Assembly: GCF_000485595.1 (NCBI RefSeq)
Contig: NW_014577076.1
Coordinates: forward strand, 1,070,714-1,114,125
Source: Priapulus caudatus
Lineage: Eukaryota; Priapulida; Priapulimorpha; Priapulimorphida; Priapulidae
Direction: 5' to 3'
Length of the DNA stretch: 43,412 nucleotides
In this document: one piece after another, positions 1-11,035 of the stretch
Numbering within the stretch: the first letter of the stretch is position 1
Layout: each line of letters starts with the position of its first letter
Program-made: the position numbers and the translations under genes
The notes under the pieces: generated by a model
Told to the model about the DNA's origin: nothing
Database searches by the model: none
The model's input: only the letters and a program-made list of their open reading frames with translations

Positions 1-33
<33 letters not shown>

Positions 34-1813
34 TATAGAGAGGGGCAAAGAGGAGGAATTTATTCATTGGCTTCCGGCTAATTCCTCGAGCTTGGATATC
101 GCACACATATGTGTAAAAGAAAAATGTTTTAGTTAGCAGTGCCCATCTTTACATAACAATAACATCACACGCTACATGTGTATATATATATATATATATA
201 TAATATACACATAGTACCGTGCTGAACATAGATGCATACGTAAATGCCGAGTAACTCGTACGTGCCTGTTGGTTACGTAAACTTGTTTTTATTCTGCGTA
301 TAGATCAAGATTGCTTATGCAAATCAGATGTGTGACGATTTAAATATGATATTTTAATTTATGCACGAGGCCACGTACGTAACTACGTCATCGCGCGCGC
401 ATCTTACTCGATGGATGCCACCGTGGAAGCTCATGAATTATATCTCTCTTAGAATTTTTCGCCAATTTTCTGTTACTCGTTACATTTCGAATCACTGTCA
501 ACGATATCATTAGCGAACTGTCATTAATTATTACGCTGTTTTCTGTTGACAAAGGTCATCATCTCGTCAACCAAGAAACAACAGGTTCAAAAAATGTCTC
601 CAAATAACAGTAGGCATATCTAGCAGATCGTATCAAAGAAATTTATACGGGCATGTATCATGAATATATAAACAATTATTTTAAGACTCGTTCGCCCTTG
701 AGAATACGAATAACAGGCATCTATAATAGTAGCTCTAGGAGCATATGGACTGGTTAGAGTATCTTCAAGGATAAACGTACTGGCTAACTATCAGTAAACA
801 CAGCGGTACTATGCAGTCAGGTGAACTGTATATAATTATATGCAGACCACTTATAGTTAAAGGCAATATGCGCGAATAGAGATGCTATAGTGATATACCA
901 GAGCGATAATACAGCTAGGCTATATGTGGATATAGAGATACTATATAGTTGGCCATGTGTGGGCATAACAAAATAGATTTGCTAAAGTTAGCTAGGCTAT
1001 GCCTTATTAAACATGTTTCGTGCAGTGTCGCTTTCATGGAACAACATTGACGTAAAGTTACGGTCAAGAGAGACTTGCTTCGATTTCTTGTTCTCTCAAG
1101 ATGTTTCGCTCTTCTTGCCTAAACTAGCAGCGATGTAGAGGAGCGATGTGTATGTATCGATGTGTAAGCGGTATTACCCGCTGTAATTCACACAACGCAA
1201 TATCACTTTCAATATTCGTGGCGACTGATTCCAAGTTCATTGGGGGGTATTCCTAACAAGGGTTGATATACAAGTGCATAACATGTTCATGGAAAGAATT
1301 TCAAACCCGGTCACGATGCACTTTTTAGCTCAGCCCGATGACGGTCTAAGAGACAGTTCCAGACTCCTGTGAACCGTGAGCGGGACTTACAGGAACGTTA
1401 GTCTCGCTCTTGACTGTAAACAAACTAGAAGACAGTGCGAAAGAACTCATGACAACGACTAAGTTTCCCTTCCGCGCTCATCCAGGCTAACGTGGTTGAC
1501 GCATCAAACAAACAAGCGATGCGGTTTCTCGATTGCGTGTACGTCTCTCTGTCTCTTGGTTTCAATCATCGTCATCATGGAATCAGTCTATTCGCGGGAC
1601 GTAGCGCGCCGTACGCATAGCCGCCACGTAGTCCACGTCAACGACAACTATTCGCGGCAGATTATTTCCCCTCCGACAACAACCGCTGGCGCACTGTATA
1701 TTGTGTCGCTTGACAGATCTAGCTAGACAAAAGCCGTCAAAGGTGAATGGCTATGGAAACCACCGCCCAGATAATTACGGGTCATAGGTTTCTAAGGGTA
1801 GGGTACACGTGTT

Positions 1814-1904
<91 letters not shown>

Positions 1905-4384
1905 ATATACACGTAAATATATATATACTCGTAAGTGCGCGCGCGCGTATGTTGTGCGCGCATGCGAGTGTGCTTGCGCGAGTGCTAGTAGCAGCGTGGT
2001 AGCTTCTCTACCCATAACATTCTATGGCATACGGAAGCTATAGGCATTCTCTTGTTGTGATGGATGCGCGCTGAAACGAATCCATGAGTCCGGATCTTGT
2101 GATGGACGATTCTTGTGATGGACATTAATGTTATTGGAATTAACCGGAAATGTTTGCGGAAATGAAGGTGACCGACGCCCTATTGTTTACAAGCTTCATA
2201 TTTAGTATCCAAACAGAAAATTGTCTGAATAGAAAATGCACTTGTCTCGGGAACATAGCGGAAGCGTTAATTACGACTTCCGAATAGATTTAAACAAGTC
2301 GTCAACAGTGCGAGTCAAGATAAACCGTACAGCTTTGTGTTCAACGTGTAGTTGTATGTAGTTAGATATCCGATTGTACTACTATGAACCACCGTAGCTT
2401 AAGCGAATACGGTGAGGTGGAAGACCCCGTGTTAGAGTCGCACTAATACTAGCTCTATAAAGATTACCCAGCCTCGGGCAGACGTAGATGAATGCTGATG
2501 TTAGACTTCTGTAAAATAATCGTCGTGCATTTTATAGCATAGCCATATATCGTACAGTAGTACAGCATTTTGCTGATTTACCCGAGAGTGGGTGAGGTGG
2601 GGCGTCAGCTCGTCCCGAATAACACCGCAGTACGAAGGCAGATCGGCAAGGGCAAGAGCTACTACAAGCCACCAATGATTCACGCAGCAGGTTCCACCGA
2701 GAACCTTATAATAACATTATACCGGACGGCGTTCAGAAGGAGCTCCGTGTGTCGGTGTGTGTGTCGGTGTCGCATGTCACCCGTGGGTGCCGACCATCGT
2801 TCTATACAGCCTTCGAGAAATAATATGTTTGGGAACTACTAACCTCTTTTGGGAAAGAGTGTAGTGCGGCCTATTTAGATGCCGTCTCATATATAGCATT
2901 TAGCATATATAGAATATAGCATATATAGCATATATTTAGCGTAGCATTCGACGTGCCTGCTGTTTTCATGATTCTTTACTGATCCCTGAAAGATTAGTCG
3001 AATAATAGCTTGTTTTACAGGCGATGCTTACGGAAGATATAGTTCTCTCATGGATGGACGCTTAGTGCAAATTCTCTTCACGTGGCCTACGATGTCGACA
3101 TGCCCAATGCCCTGCGCACCAAAACATATTATGTCTAACACGCCCTCACGACTGAGCACATTATTTTCCATAAATCCATTAATTTCGCCACTTAGCGTAA
3201 TAACAAACATTCACACGGGTGCTGACATGTAATGGGTGCGCGCACGCGTTCGTCAGTAACCACGCACCTTCCGGTTCGTAAGGTGGGTTGGCGGACCCAG
3301 TCACATCGGTGTGGTAAACTTAGATCGCTTGAGTGCGCATAATTATTGTGAAGCGCTATCAGCAAGTTTGATTTACTCTCGTCCGTATACAAGTAAATTG
3401 ACTGCGCACACACATACACCACCTCTGCTTTTGTCACAAGTACGCATTGCAGAGATCGTCTATGTTCTCTGTAAAGCTCCCGGTAGAAGCTCGAGTAACG
3501 AAAGCGCTGATGTCTTTTTACACGATTGCTTCATAGCGAGTGTTCTATGACGACATGTCGCTGTCCGCGTTCACAATGGTAAAACTATCGGGTGAAATCA
3601 TCCGCTCTAGTGTGCTCGGCACGTCTACGCATCGACACATTGTTCGCAGACAATAAATCTATTTACTTGTCGTGACACGATATCTTGCTATCGTATCTCT
3701 AGGACCCCATCATGCCGCCGCGATAAGTATAACCTAGAACGCTGGAGATTAGCTAGAACAATATTTGAACGTAGATCAAGTAGATTCGTTGCTTCTTATG
3801 CAGCTACCTTTTTAAGTTCACAAACGCGGTTCGGTATAATGGTGAACACAGTTTCTGCGCATGTCCAAATAAACGCACTAAATTGTCCCTACATTGTAAC
3901 ATGCCACTTAGATTACTATAATGTGTTTATGCCGAAGCTCTTTTTGTCAGGTTCAGAAAATTTCGTTGATTTCCTTATTATTAGTAATTTTCTAAATGAT
4001 ATCATAAAACAATGACTGTTTCAATATTACACTTTTCTTGTTAGTATAAACGTTTCGTGAGTAACAAAAACACTTAAGGTGAATTGAATAAGACTATGAT
4101 GGATTTCTGAAAGCTATATTTTCCACCAAATTTTTTAAAATTACTGTCGTTATGATACATTGTATACTTAGTTGACATATATCTCGAAAGAGTATAGCGC
4201 TAGAAACGCCCAAAGAGTACAAAAGATGTATGACGACATAATGTGGCTTTAAATAGGGACATCCTCCCCTCCCTCTCTTTCTAGAAGGAGTATGCGACTA
4301 TATGCGTCTTTGGTGGGCGCGGTGCGTGACGTTGGTAATCAGCCCGTGTCTTGAGCCATTTAGTGGCGTGCCGGTAGTGGGTTG
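1..4384. other. gene-poor flank, no supported gene
   Basis: I see no convincing exon, RNA gene or intact mobile element here. Open frames are short and resemble no family I know. It holds simple repeats: (CA)n at 1-31, (TA)n at about 179-203, a long (TA)n at 1816-1899 and a small cluster of AGCATATAT-like repeats at about 2889-2945. The remainder is AT-rich unique-looking DNA. Confidence 0.6.
1816..1899. repeat. (TA)n microsatellite, about 84 bp
   Basis: An uninterrupted run of alternating T and A. It is followed within about 40 bp by alternating purine-pyrimidine GC-rich DNA (GCGCGCGCGTATG at about 1938). The tract gives artificial Tyr-Ile open frames on both strands, which are not genes. 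Confidence 0.97.
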
Positions 4385-4834
4385 TCAGCTAGTTGGTACG
4401 GATAGCTTATTCCCGTGACTCGTATTCCGGAACTCTTCAATCGTCTGTTGAGCGACGGCGTCAATTGGGCAGCGATTCCAAAGTTCAACGGAGATTGTAG
4501 AGAGGGTCTGGTCGTACGCCTTAACTCGTGAGTACCGTTGGTAAAATAGTATTGTGCGCTTCAATAGCTGATGTTCGATAGCTTGTGTTAACTCAAACAA
4601 CTGTTGCGGCAAACAGAATGCCGTTGGACAACGCATCGTCTTTTCATGAAGTCGACAACGCGATATATTCTAGCATGGCCGTAGTGCTATGTGTCTTTAA
4701 TCGTATGCGTTACTGCTGAAGCGTACAGCTCGTCGCTGGACCGCCTGTATGCGGTCTTGATTTGACTCGGTTGATGGATTCCATGCAGAGGAAGCATGTT
4801 CGATGGTTTGCTCAACCACGGTTTTAATGGTCAT
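4385..4834 (-). mobile_element. non-LTR retrotransposon (LINE) remnant: C-terminal end of the reverse-transcriptase ORF
   Basis: Read on the minus strand from 4834 down to 4385, one frame gives the characteristic end of a LINE reverse-transcriptase ORF. First comes an ASSAWNPSTE block, matching the usual 'Y-A-S-x-V-W-x-P' turn. It is followed by RIQAVQRRAVRF, matching the 'I-E-x-V-Q-R-R-A-x-R-F' motif. About 90 residues later comes VELWNRCPIDAVAQQTIEEFR, matching 'W-N-x-L-P-x-x-V-x-x-x-x-S-x-x-x-F-K'. The motifs share a frame, but two in-frame stops lie between them (near 4700 and 4671) and no catalytic palm (YADD region) is found upstream, so this is a dead 5'-truncated fragment. The motifs suit the jockey/CR1/L2/Rex group; the exact clade is not resolvable by eye. 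Confidence 0.75.
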
Positions 4835-5855
4835 GACAAAATGTCCGCGTATGTCTGTGTCCGATATAAAAGAGCTGCAGGTCGATGGCGACTACTATAC
4901 ATATAACAGCATAATACACAACAGATTGAAAAATAATCCGCGCAGCTGCAATTTGTGCCTGATGCGTACAGGAATCGCATGTGACCAGGTTATAGCTGTT
5001 GTCTCGGTGCCGCTGACACGACGAACCTGTCCGAGCCTGAAGCGACACAAATTGCTACCCAACCCTATAAGCCTCCATTTTCTGCTGGAGTTGGGCAGGA
5101 GACACCGGCATTGTGACCCTGAATCTGCCGCTGCGTTTTCGCGCGGTAAATCCTAAGTGGATATCGCGAAGTGGGAAACTTCCGGTGTGAAGTCTATTCA
5201 GCGGTGCAACTCAGCGTTCGTATTAATGCAATGGAAATCACCAACAAACGACAGCAGACAACGGCAATTCGACGCGCGAGTATTTTGGTCAGCGGGAGGT
5301 GACGATAGGAGTGTGATTAGAAACTATCGTGAGTGAATGGATAAATATATACTAGCAGTACCCAAAGTTCTGCTCAGCTCGACGGTGGGTTCTCAAATTA
5401 TTGTTTGCAGCCAAGGACATCCGTCTGACTGCAGTTTTCTACATGTAATTACTTTCGAACATAAGATTTATGAATTTCCGTTTGTATCCTGTTGCCACAG
5501 CAAGACCATTATTATAAAGTAACACGGCGTCCTAACGTCACGGTTCCGTTAAATCCGGTTTTAATTGTAGTATATACTAATTGTCATGGCTCGACATTCA
5601 GCTTAAAGAAATTGCAACTTAATTCGAAAGTTTTGCATATCGTTATTATTATTGTTAACCGTGCGAATTGAAGGTAATTTACACAAATTGAGTTATTAGC
5701 ACACCAGAGAAATATTGCTTGTGATATTTAAAATATATGAGATGATTGATCTACTGATTAATTATAAAAATTATTTAGCAAAAACTACTATTTATAGCAG
5801 GGATAACACTGACAGCTAATAGCTTTTTCGATTTTTTGTCGCCATTACGCACCAG
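4835..5855. other. intergenic DNA, nothing recognised
   Basis: No RT catalytic motifs could be found upstream of the LINE remnant on the minus strand. A 117-codon plus-strand open frame at 4803-5156 overlaps the remnant antisense and shows no recognisable domain. The rest is AT-rich. Confidence 0.5.
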
Positions 5856-5859
5856 GCAG

Positions 5860-6330
5860 TATTCAGTAATAGTTGACAGTATGCGGTAATACCGTAATAG
5901 TTGACAGTATGCGCTAATACCGTAATAGTTGGTGGTATGTGGTAATCGTTTGCAGTGTGTGGTGATAGCTGGCAGTATGCGCTAATGGTTGGTAGTATGT
6001 AGTAGTAGTGGTTGAGTAGTATGTGGTTATAACAGGAGTGTATAACATAGATGTATATATTATTATACTCCTGGTTATAGTTATGGTGGTAGTTGATTGT
6101 CGTTCGCTGGCAATATAGTGAGCCGTGGAGGCTGGTACTTGGCAGTGAGTGATGGTCGGTGGCGGTGCGTGGTAATAGCTGCTGGAAGTTGCTGAGATAG
6201 TTGAGGATCGCTGATGATAGTTGCTGGTAAGTGGTAGCAATTGCTGATGACCGTTGGTAGTGGGCGATCACTGGAGGGTGTTGGCCGTGTTTCACAGTAG
6301 TTCGCCGTGAGTGGTGGTAGTCAGCAGTGG
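5860..6330. repeat. degenerate TAG-rich tandem repeat
   Basis: A stretch of diverged units built around GGTAATAGTTGACAGTATG-like words (clear pair at about 5888-5934), grading into GTTGGTAGTATGTAGTAG and GGTAGTGG variants to about 6330. The plus strand is rich in G and T. The repeat explains the 191- and 108-residue Tyr/Thr/His-rich minus-strand open frames over it, which are not considered genes. Confidence 0.7.
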
Positions 6331-6930
6331 TTTTCATTCTCATGCAGATATATTCAGTAACGCAGTTGACACGCAGGCGTTCTTTGTGCATCTAATGCCA
6401 AAAAGCAGTTTGCAAACCGGTGCTTTTCGACGGCTTTATGGCTAATTCGAACGGAGGCTTTCAGTTATTCAAAATGCCTGCGGAGGAAATGATAAAAGCT
6501 ATACCGAGAACGTGATTGGTATGCGCATCAACTTTACAGATTTAGCCCGCTCAGGAAATATTTATGTTAATGCTTAGTGCAATTCTAGCGTAGTATAATT
6601 GATTCTAGTATTTGATGTGCGGCCTGCTTATTTGCATAACCGTGGCCCAGGAGGGGTTGGGCAATACAAACAGTTGCTACCCCCTACAACTCATTAGATT
6701 CTGGGGCAAAACGAAACAATATTCCTAGCAAATTTGTTGAAGGTAAAATAGAAATTAATAAATGATAGAAGAAAAAAATGTCAGCAGCTTAATTCTACTC
6801 TACGTGTGGTTTAGTTCTTAAAACTTTCCAATAACGTTTTATCTCGTTATTAGGCCTACTCAGATGCGTCACGAAATGTCTCTCAAATGCCTCGATTTCA
6901 GTCATTTATGCCATCTCGTTTATATATTAC

Positions 6931-7064
6931 TAGCTGGGCTACCCGGCGATGCCCGGGATTTTTTGGGGGTTACTGCTTTTCTGCTATTTCATGCGTTTAG
7001 CTGGGCTACCCGGCGATGCCCGGGATTTTTTGGGGGTTACTGCTTTTCTGCTATTTCATGCGTT
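6931..7064. repeat. 67-bp unit in perfect tandem duplication with a CCCGG/CCGGG hairpin
   Basis: The unit starting TAGCTGGGCTACCCGG at 6931 is repeated from 6998 with no visible change. Each unit contains a 5-bp inverted repeat (CCCGG, 6-nt loop, CCGGG) and a TTTTTTGGGGGTTACTG tract. Weaker repeats follow: TATAG(T/C)TGAGCGCTA-like words at about 7121 and 7182. This looks like one end of a dispersed repeat; its class is not certain. Confidence 0.85.
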
Positions 7065-7287
7065 TTGTTCTATTGCTTGCGTTTCGGCATTTCATGCGAT
7101 TGCCTGATTTTGAGCCTGACTATAGTTGAGCGCTATAGGATTGCAGTTCTAGGATTCATCTTGACTTTTCTGCTGCAGTGTATATAGTCGAGCGCTAGGA
7201 TTGCTGTTATTGTTAACTTTTCTGCTGTGCTAGTATTTTTTTGGGGGAAATCTGGGCCAAATCCTATTTGACAACCCCAAGTTTAAA

Positions 7288-7311
7288 AACCCTAACCCTA
7301 ACCCTAACCAA
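7288..7311. repeat. short interstitial telomere-like array, CCCTAA orientation
   Basis: Four CCCTAA-type units on the plus strand. They sit about 260 bp upstream of a longer array in the opposite orientation. Confidence 0.9.
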
Positions 7312-7419
7312 ACTCACGACATGGGTGTGTAAACGCTACTTTTACCGAAATCTGTTGTTTGTTTTTTTGCCCTTAATTTGGCGTTTTTGTGCAAATTGTT
7401 TTTGGCTTAAAATGGTCGT

Positions 7420-7495
7420 CGCATCATGCTGACTGAGAATATACCTCACGGGTGACCTCTTACTGGTCTCAAGAAGACAGACAGACAGATAGATC
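7420..7495. repeat. diverged copy of the dispersed-repeat tail also present at 8190-8310 and 14420-14530
   Basis: Words in order are TGACTGAGAATATA, GGGTGACCTCTTAC, then AGACAGACAGACAGATAGAT. The same order (TGCTGATTAAGAATATATATG, GGGTGAGCTCTTACGGGG, AGTCAGAAAGACAGACA, then CCCTTTATATAAGAGATAT) is seen at 14420-14530 and at 8190-8310. These are members of one dispersed repeat family, probably the 3' side of the element whose hairpin is at 6931. Confidence 0.55.
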
Positions 7496-7573
7496 CGGCG
7501 ATTTATTGTAGGAGATAAATCGCAGTGGCTGGAGGTACGATAGCCGTCGGTCGTTCAAGCCCCTTTTTTTGCG

Positions 7574-7683
7574 GTAGGGTTAGGGTTAGGGTTAGGATTA
7601 GGGTTAGGGTTAGGTTTAGGGTTATGGTTAGGGTTAGGTTTAGGGTTAGGGTTAGGGTTAGGTTTAGGGTTAGGGTTAGGGTT
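7574..7683. repeat. interstitial telomere-like array, TTAGGG orientation, about 110 bp
   Basis: About 18 units of TTAGGG with variants TTAGGA, TTTAGGG and TTATGG. It gives the artificial Arg-Val-Arg open frame at 7525-7773. With the CCCTAA array at 7288 it brackets about 260 bp of non-repeat DNA. Confidence 0.95.
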
Positions 7684-7785
7684 CTAGCTCATCTAAACTC
7701 TCAAATCGTGAATTTATTTCACGAGGCGTTATTTCGAAATCAAGCGCCACCGCCGCCATCTTTGTCTCGTTAAGTATGAAAGCGA

Positions 7786-8064
7786 ATGGACTCCCGTACC
7801 CGTAGCCTCGAGACATTAAGATACGGCTACCGTACCCGTAGCCACTGCCGAGATAAATACGAAAAACTCGAAAATACGAAGTACCTGAGTGCCTGCGAAA
7901 AAAATAAGCAGCAAGTTGAGCATTTATACCTTTCAGCAGTAGTCATGTACGACGCTTTTGTCTCTCCTTCGAAGCTAAATTTGTTTAAACTAACAAAAAT
8001 AGTCGACAATACAGCTAGAAAAATAGCGGTCAAAATGCAAATTCAACATGCAGTTGATGGATGA
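7786..8064 (+). other. unassigned 92-codon open frame
   Basis: Complete ATG-to-stop frame with Lys/Glu-rich, helix-like composition in the middle (EKLENTKYLSACEKNKQQ) and no low-complexity repeat. The sequence has no domain I recognise. It begins in a locally repeated word (CGTACCCGTAGCC, twice between 7793 and 7842). It lies just downstream of the telomere-like array and upstream of a poly-T tract (about 8159-8172), so it may be part of a repeat. Being open this long in about 47% GC DNA is not by itself evidence of coding. Confidence 0.15.
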
Positions 8065-8419
8065 GCAGTGAACGGCATATAGCGCCACCTCGCGGACATT
8101 TCTTAAAATAATAAACAATTTTAATTGGAATTTAAAACTTTTTTATTTTGTGTATATTTTTTTTTTTTTTTGGGACCTTGCCTTTAGGCATCTCGCGACA
8201 TGCTGCATTAAGAACTATATATGGTTTTGGGGTGAGCTCATTACGGGGGGAAAAGATGTTCAGAGAAACAGACACCGCAAAACGGCTGCGCCCTTTATAT
8301 AAGAGATATTGAGATAACATTGTGGAAATAACAGGAAATTGTTTGTAAAATAAAAAAATTGTTTCCTTAGAATATTTGTTTCTGATAAAACATGTATGTG
8401 TGTCATACATCATGCTGCT

Positions 8420-8943
8420 TTCTCTATAGAACTAATAACAACGACGGCGTTTATATCTCTTGAATGCGCGTACTTAAGGCGTAGACGAAAGTTTGATTAA
8501 TGGAGCGCTCTCCATCAATAATATACGCTGCCACTGACCTCTTGTGCTAATAATAACAAAGTCAGTGATAGCGGTATATAGTTGATTTGTGTTGCGGGGG
8601 TTCGGTGTGACGACGTCCGAGGTCGCGAGCATTCTGTGCTGCTTCCTGTACTACGCCCTGCACCCCACACGCTAGATACAAGTCAACGCGAGTCATACGT
8701 AACGTGTCTCACTGGCGATACGTCCTCGCGTTATTACTTACCGACCGATTGCGTCGGTTTTTAAATCATGACGACGAATGCCGCTTGAATGCTTGCCAGG
8801 TCGTGTCAAGGCAACGTCTACCTCGTCGTTATGTACAAACAGCAATCAACGCTAGTGGCTGGAAGGAACAACCACGACGCGAGCGGCACACGCACCGTAC
8901 CCTCTATACACTCCAGAGGCGTCTAGATCCCGGCTAAACCACT
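8420..8943. promoter_or_regulatory. 5' flank of the SEA-EGF-mucin gene, copy A
   Basis: Sequence preceding the broken copy-A exon 1, homologous to 14650-15145. No firm core promoter can be assigned. TATATAG at about 8576 is a candidate TATA-like word and CTCTATACACTCC lies about 40 bp before the start codon. Confidence 0.25.
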
Positions 8944-9260
8944 ATGGCTACCGACAGTCCTGTGAGCGGGACACTGACACAGTGGACGTCGAGACGATAC
9001 GGACGACGTCGCGTCGACCAACGGCCGGGCGAAACGGGCACCGGCTCGCGACCAAACAGTTACAAACTCGGAGAGCGGATAGCGGCATCGGAGTCAGTGA
9101 ATGGCAACCCAGTCTACAACAGGCAACTGAGCGAGGGCGGAGGAGGCGACGGGGGAGGGTGACCACGGCTTCGCGCAACGGACGAGAATAAAGAAGAGAA
9201 ACGCTGCCGAGTATTTCCTGCCAGTCCCGGCCCGCCTGAGCCGCTAATACCGACCGACAA
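8944..9260 (+). pseudogene. broken duplicate of exon 1 (copy A)
   Basis: This aligns with exon 1 at 15146-15459: the same ATG in the same strong context (A at -3, G at +4), the same NPVYN-encoding stretch, and the same end with GACAA then the donor GTAAGT. Several one-to-few-base indels shift the frame early (around 8975), so the cytoplasmic tail is not encoded continuously. The indel pattern looks like sequencing or assembly error as much as decay. If copy A is the second haplotype, this exon may be intact in the real genome. Confidence 0.8.
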
Positions 9261-10344
9261 GTAAGTAGGTGCGTGGCTCGGATGTTGAGGACTGAGGGCG
9301 ACATCGGCGGTCGTTACCCACGGACCTATATTTGCACGTACGCCGCGCATCTAAAAACATGATTATTATATTATTGATGCGAGAAATATTTGCAGTGTCA
9401 CTTCGCGGATGCAGATAACAGAGTCTCATCAATAACAATTCTTTATCAAGAAGTCCATCTCTTATCTGTTGGACTTCTGATGCTAACTGTCTGCACCCTA
9501 CTGTGAACGCGATAGTTTAGAATGTCGTCACAGATTCATTCTGATCAGCATGAATTGAATCTGTGGATTGTGATTTGAAATCGTTGCTTCTAATATGTGC
9601 CCAGGTAACGGTTATGTTTACGCCTACTTCATGGAACAAAATCGCCGAGATGTAACGCACATAAACGCTTTAATATCAGCAATCACACCCATAAAACAAA
9701 AACAGTGCATATACACAAACACAAAGATGCACACGTACACGACGCGCGCAGCGCACGGGCACGCACGCATGCAGCACCGCACACTAGATGAAATGGAAGA
9801 GATCGAGGGGAGACAAGGGGAGCACGCAGTTCGTTGCTTTCGTGTTCAGTGGTGTGAGGTGAGACTGTGCAGTCACATTCCGTTATAGATGACAGAATCA
9901 ACGAATGGGGTTCCCGATTGCAAATTAAAAATGATTGTTCGCCACAGTATTCACTGTTTTATCACCAGCTATTTGAAGTTTATACCAGCCGCGATTCTAT
10001 TTCTGTAAATGGAATTAGAATCCCAGAACCGACCCCGCTAAATAAAAAAATGGTATAATTCATTATATATATATATATATGCCGCGTGTCGGTCAGGTGT
10101 ATGTTAGTCAAGGTTCAACATGCAAATTTTGAAATTTCCGTGATATTCTTTAAAAATCTACTGCGTCGAGCATGATGAATGGTTAAAACAAGTATTTATT
10201 TTTTTAGGTAATCGCTGCGTAAATGTGTTATCGTTTCATCTCTCAGCCACCGCGAGATCAAGGTCTGGACAAGTGAAATAGGTGCAGTGATGGCGGGTAA
10301 CTAGACGCATGCATGATATGTGGAATTTTATTGCACGTTGACAG

Positions 10345-10489
10345 GTCGCGCAACACCTACAGGGACGAAGACGAACGAGCCTCAGCAGATCCACTTCATA
10401 CAGCCAAGGCAAAAGGACATGGCTGATAATCGCCGGATTTATAATTACATCACCGTCGCTGCTATTTCTAGCAGCGGTGTACATAGCAG
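10345..10489 (+). pseudogene. broken duplicate of exon 2, transmembrane exon (copy A)
   Basis: Acceptor TTGACAG at 10338-10344 and the same coding words as 16515-16654, including GGACATGGCTGATAATCGCC and the GTGTACATAGCAG end. Small insertions (for example in the Arg-Thr-Tyr region and in the isoleucine run) break the frame. The donor reads GTAGCG instead of GTAGGT. The 27-bp minisatellite follows at once. Confidence 0.8.
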
Positions 10490-11035
10490 GTAGCGTTTTA
10501 CAGCGGTGTAACATAGCAAGGTAGGTTTAAACAGCGGTGTGACAATGGCAGGTAGGTTTACAGCGTTACATAGGGCAGGTACGGTTTACAGCGGTGTAAC
10601 ATAGCAGGTAGGTTACAGCGGTGTACATATGCAGGTAGGTTTACACGGTGTAACATAGCAGGTAGGTTTACAGCGGTGTACATAGCAGGTAGGTTTTACA
10701 GCGGTGTGCCGAGTGGCAGGTAGGTTTACAGCGGTGTACATAGCAGTAGGTTTACGGCGGTGTACATTAGCAGGTAGGTTTACAAGCGGTGTCCATAACG
10801 CAGGTAGGTTTACAGCGGTGTACATAGCAGCGTAGGTTTACAGCGGTGTACATGCAAGTAGGTTTTACAGCGGTGTAAATGGCAAGTAGGTTCACAGCGG
10901 TGTACATAGCAGGATAGGTTTACAGCGTGTACATAGGCAGGTAGGTTTACAGCGGTGTGCATAGCAGGTAGTTTACAGCGGTGTCATAGCAGTAGGTTTA
11001 CAGCGGTGTGCATGGCAGTAGGTTTACAGCGGTTG
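10472..11035. repeat. 27-bp minisatellite duplicating the exon 2 end and splice donor (copy A)
   Basis: About 20 units of the same repeat as at 16638-17190, with one- or two-base indels in most units. Each unit contains GTGTACATAGCAG then GTAGGTTTACAG or a variant. The open frames over it (for example minus strand 10613-10825) are repeat shadows. Confidence 0.95.

Noticed and set aside
5816-6391. 191-residue minus-strand open frame rich in Tyr, His and Thr
   Set aside because: Translation of a degenerate TAG-rich tandem repeat; no domain.
7288-7683. Ancestral chromosome end-to-end fusion
   Set aside because: Array orientation (CCCTAA then TTAGGG) is the reverse of what a head-to-head fusion leaves.
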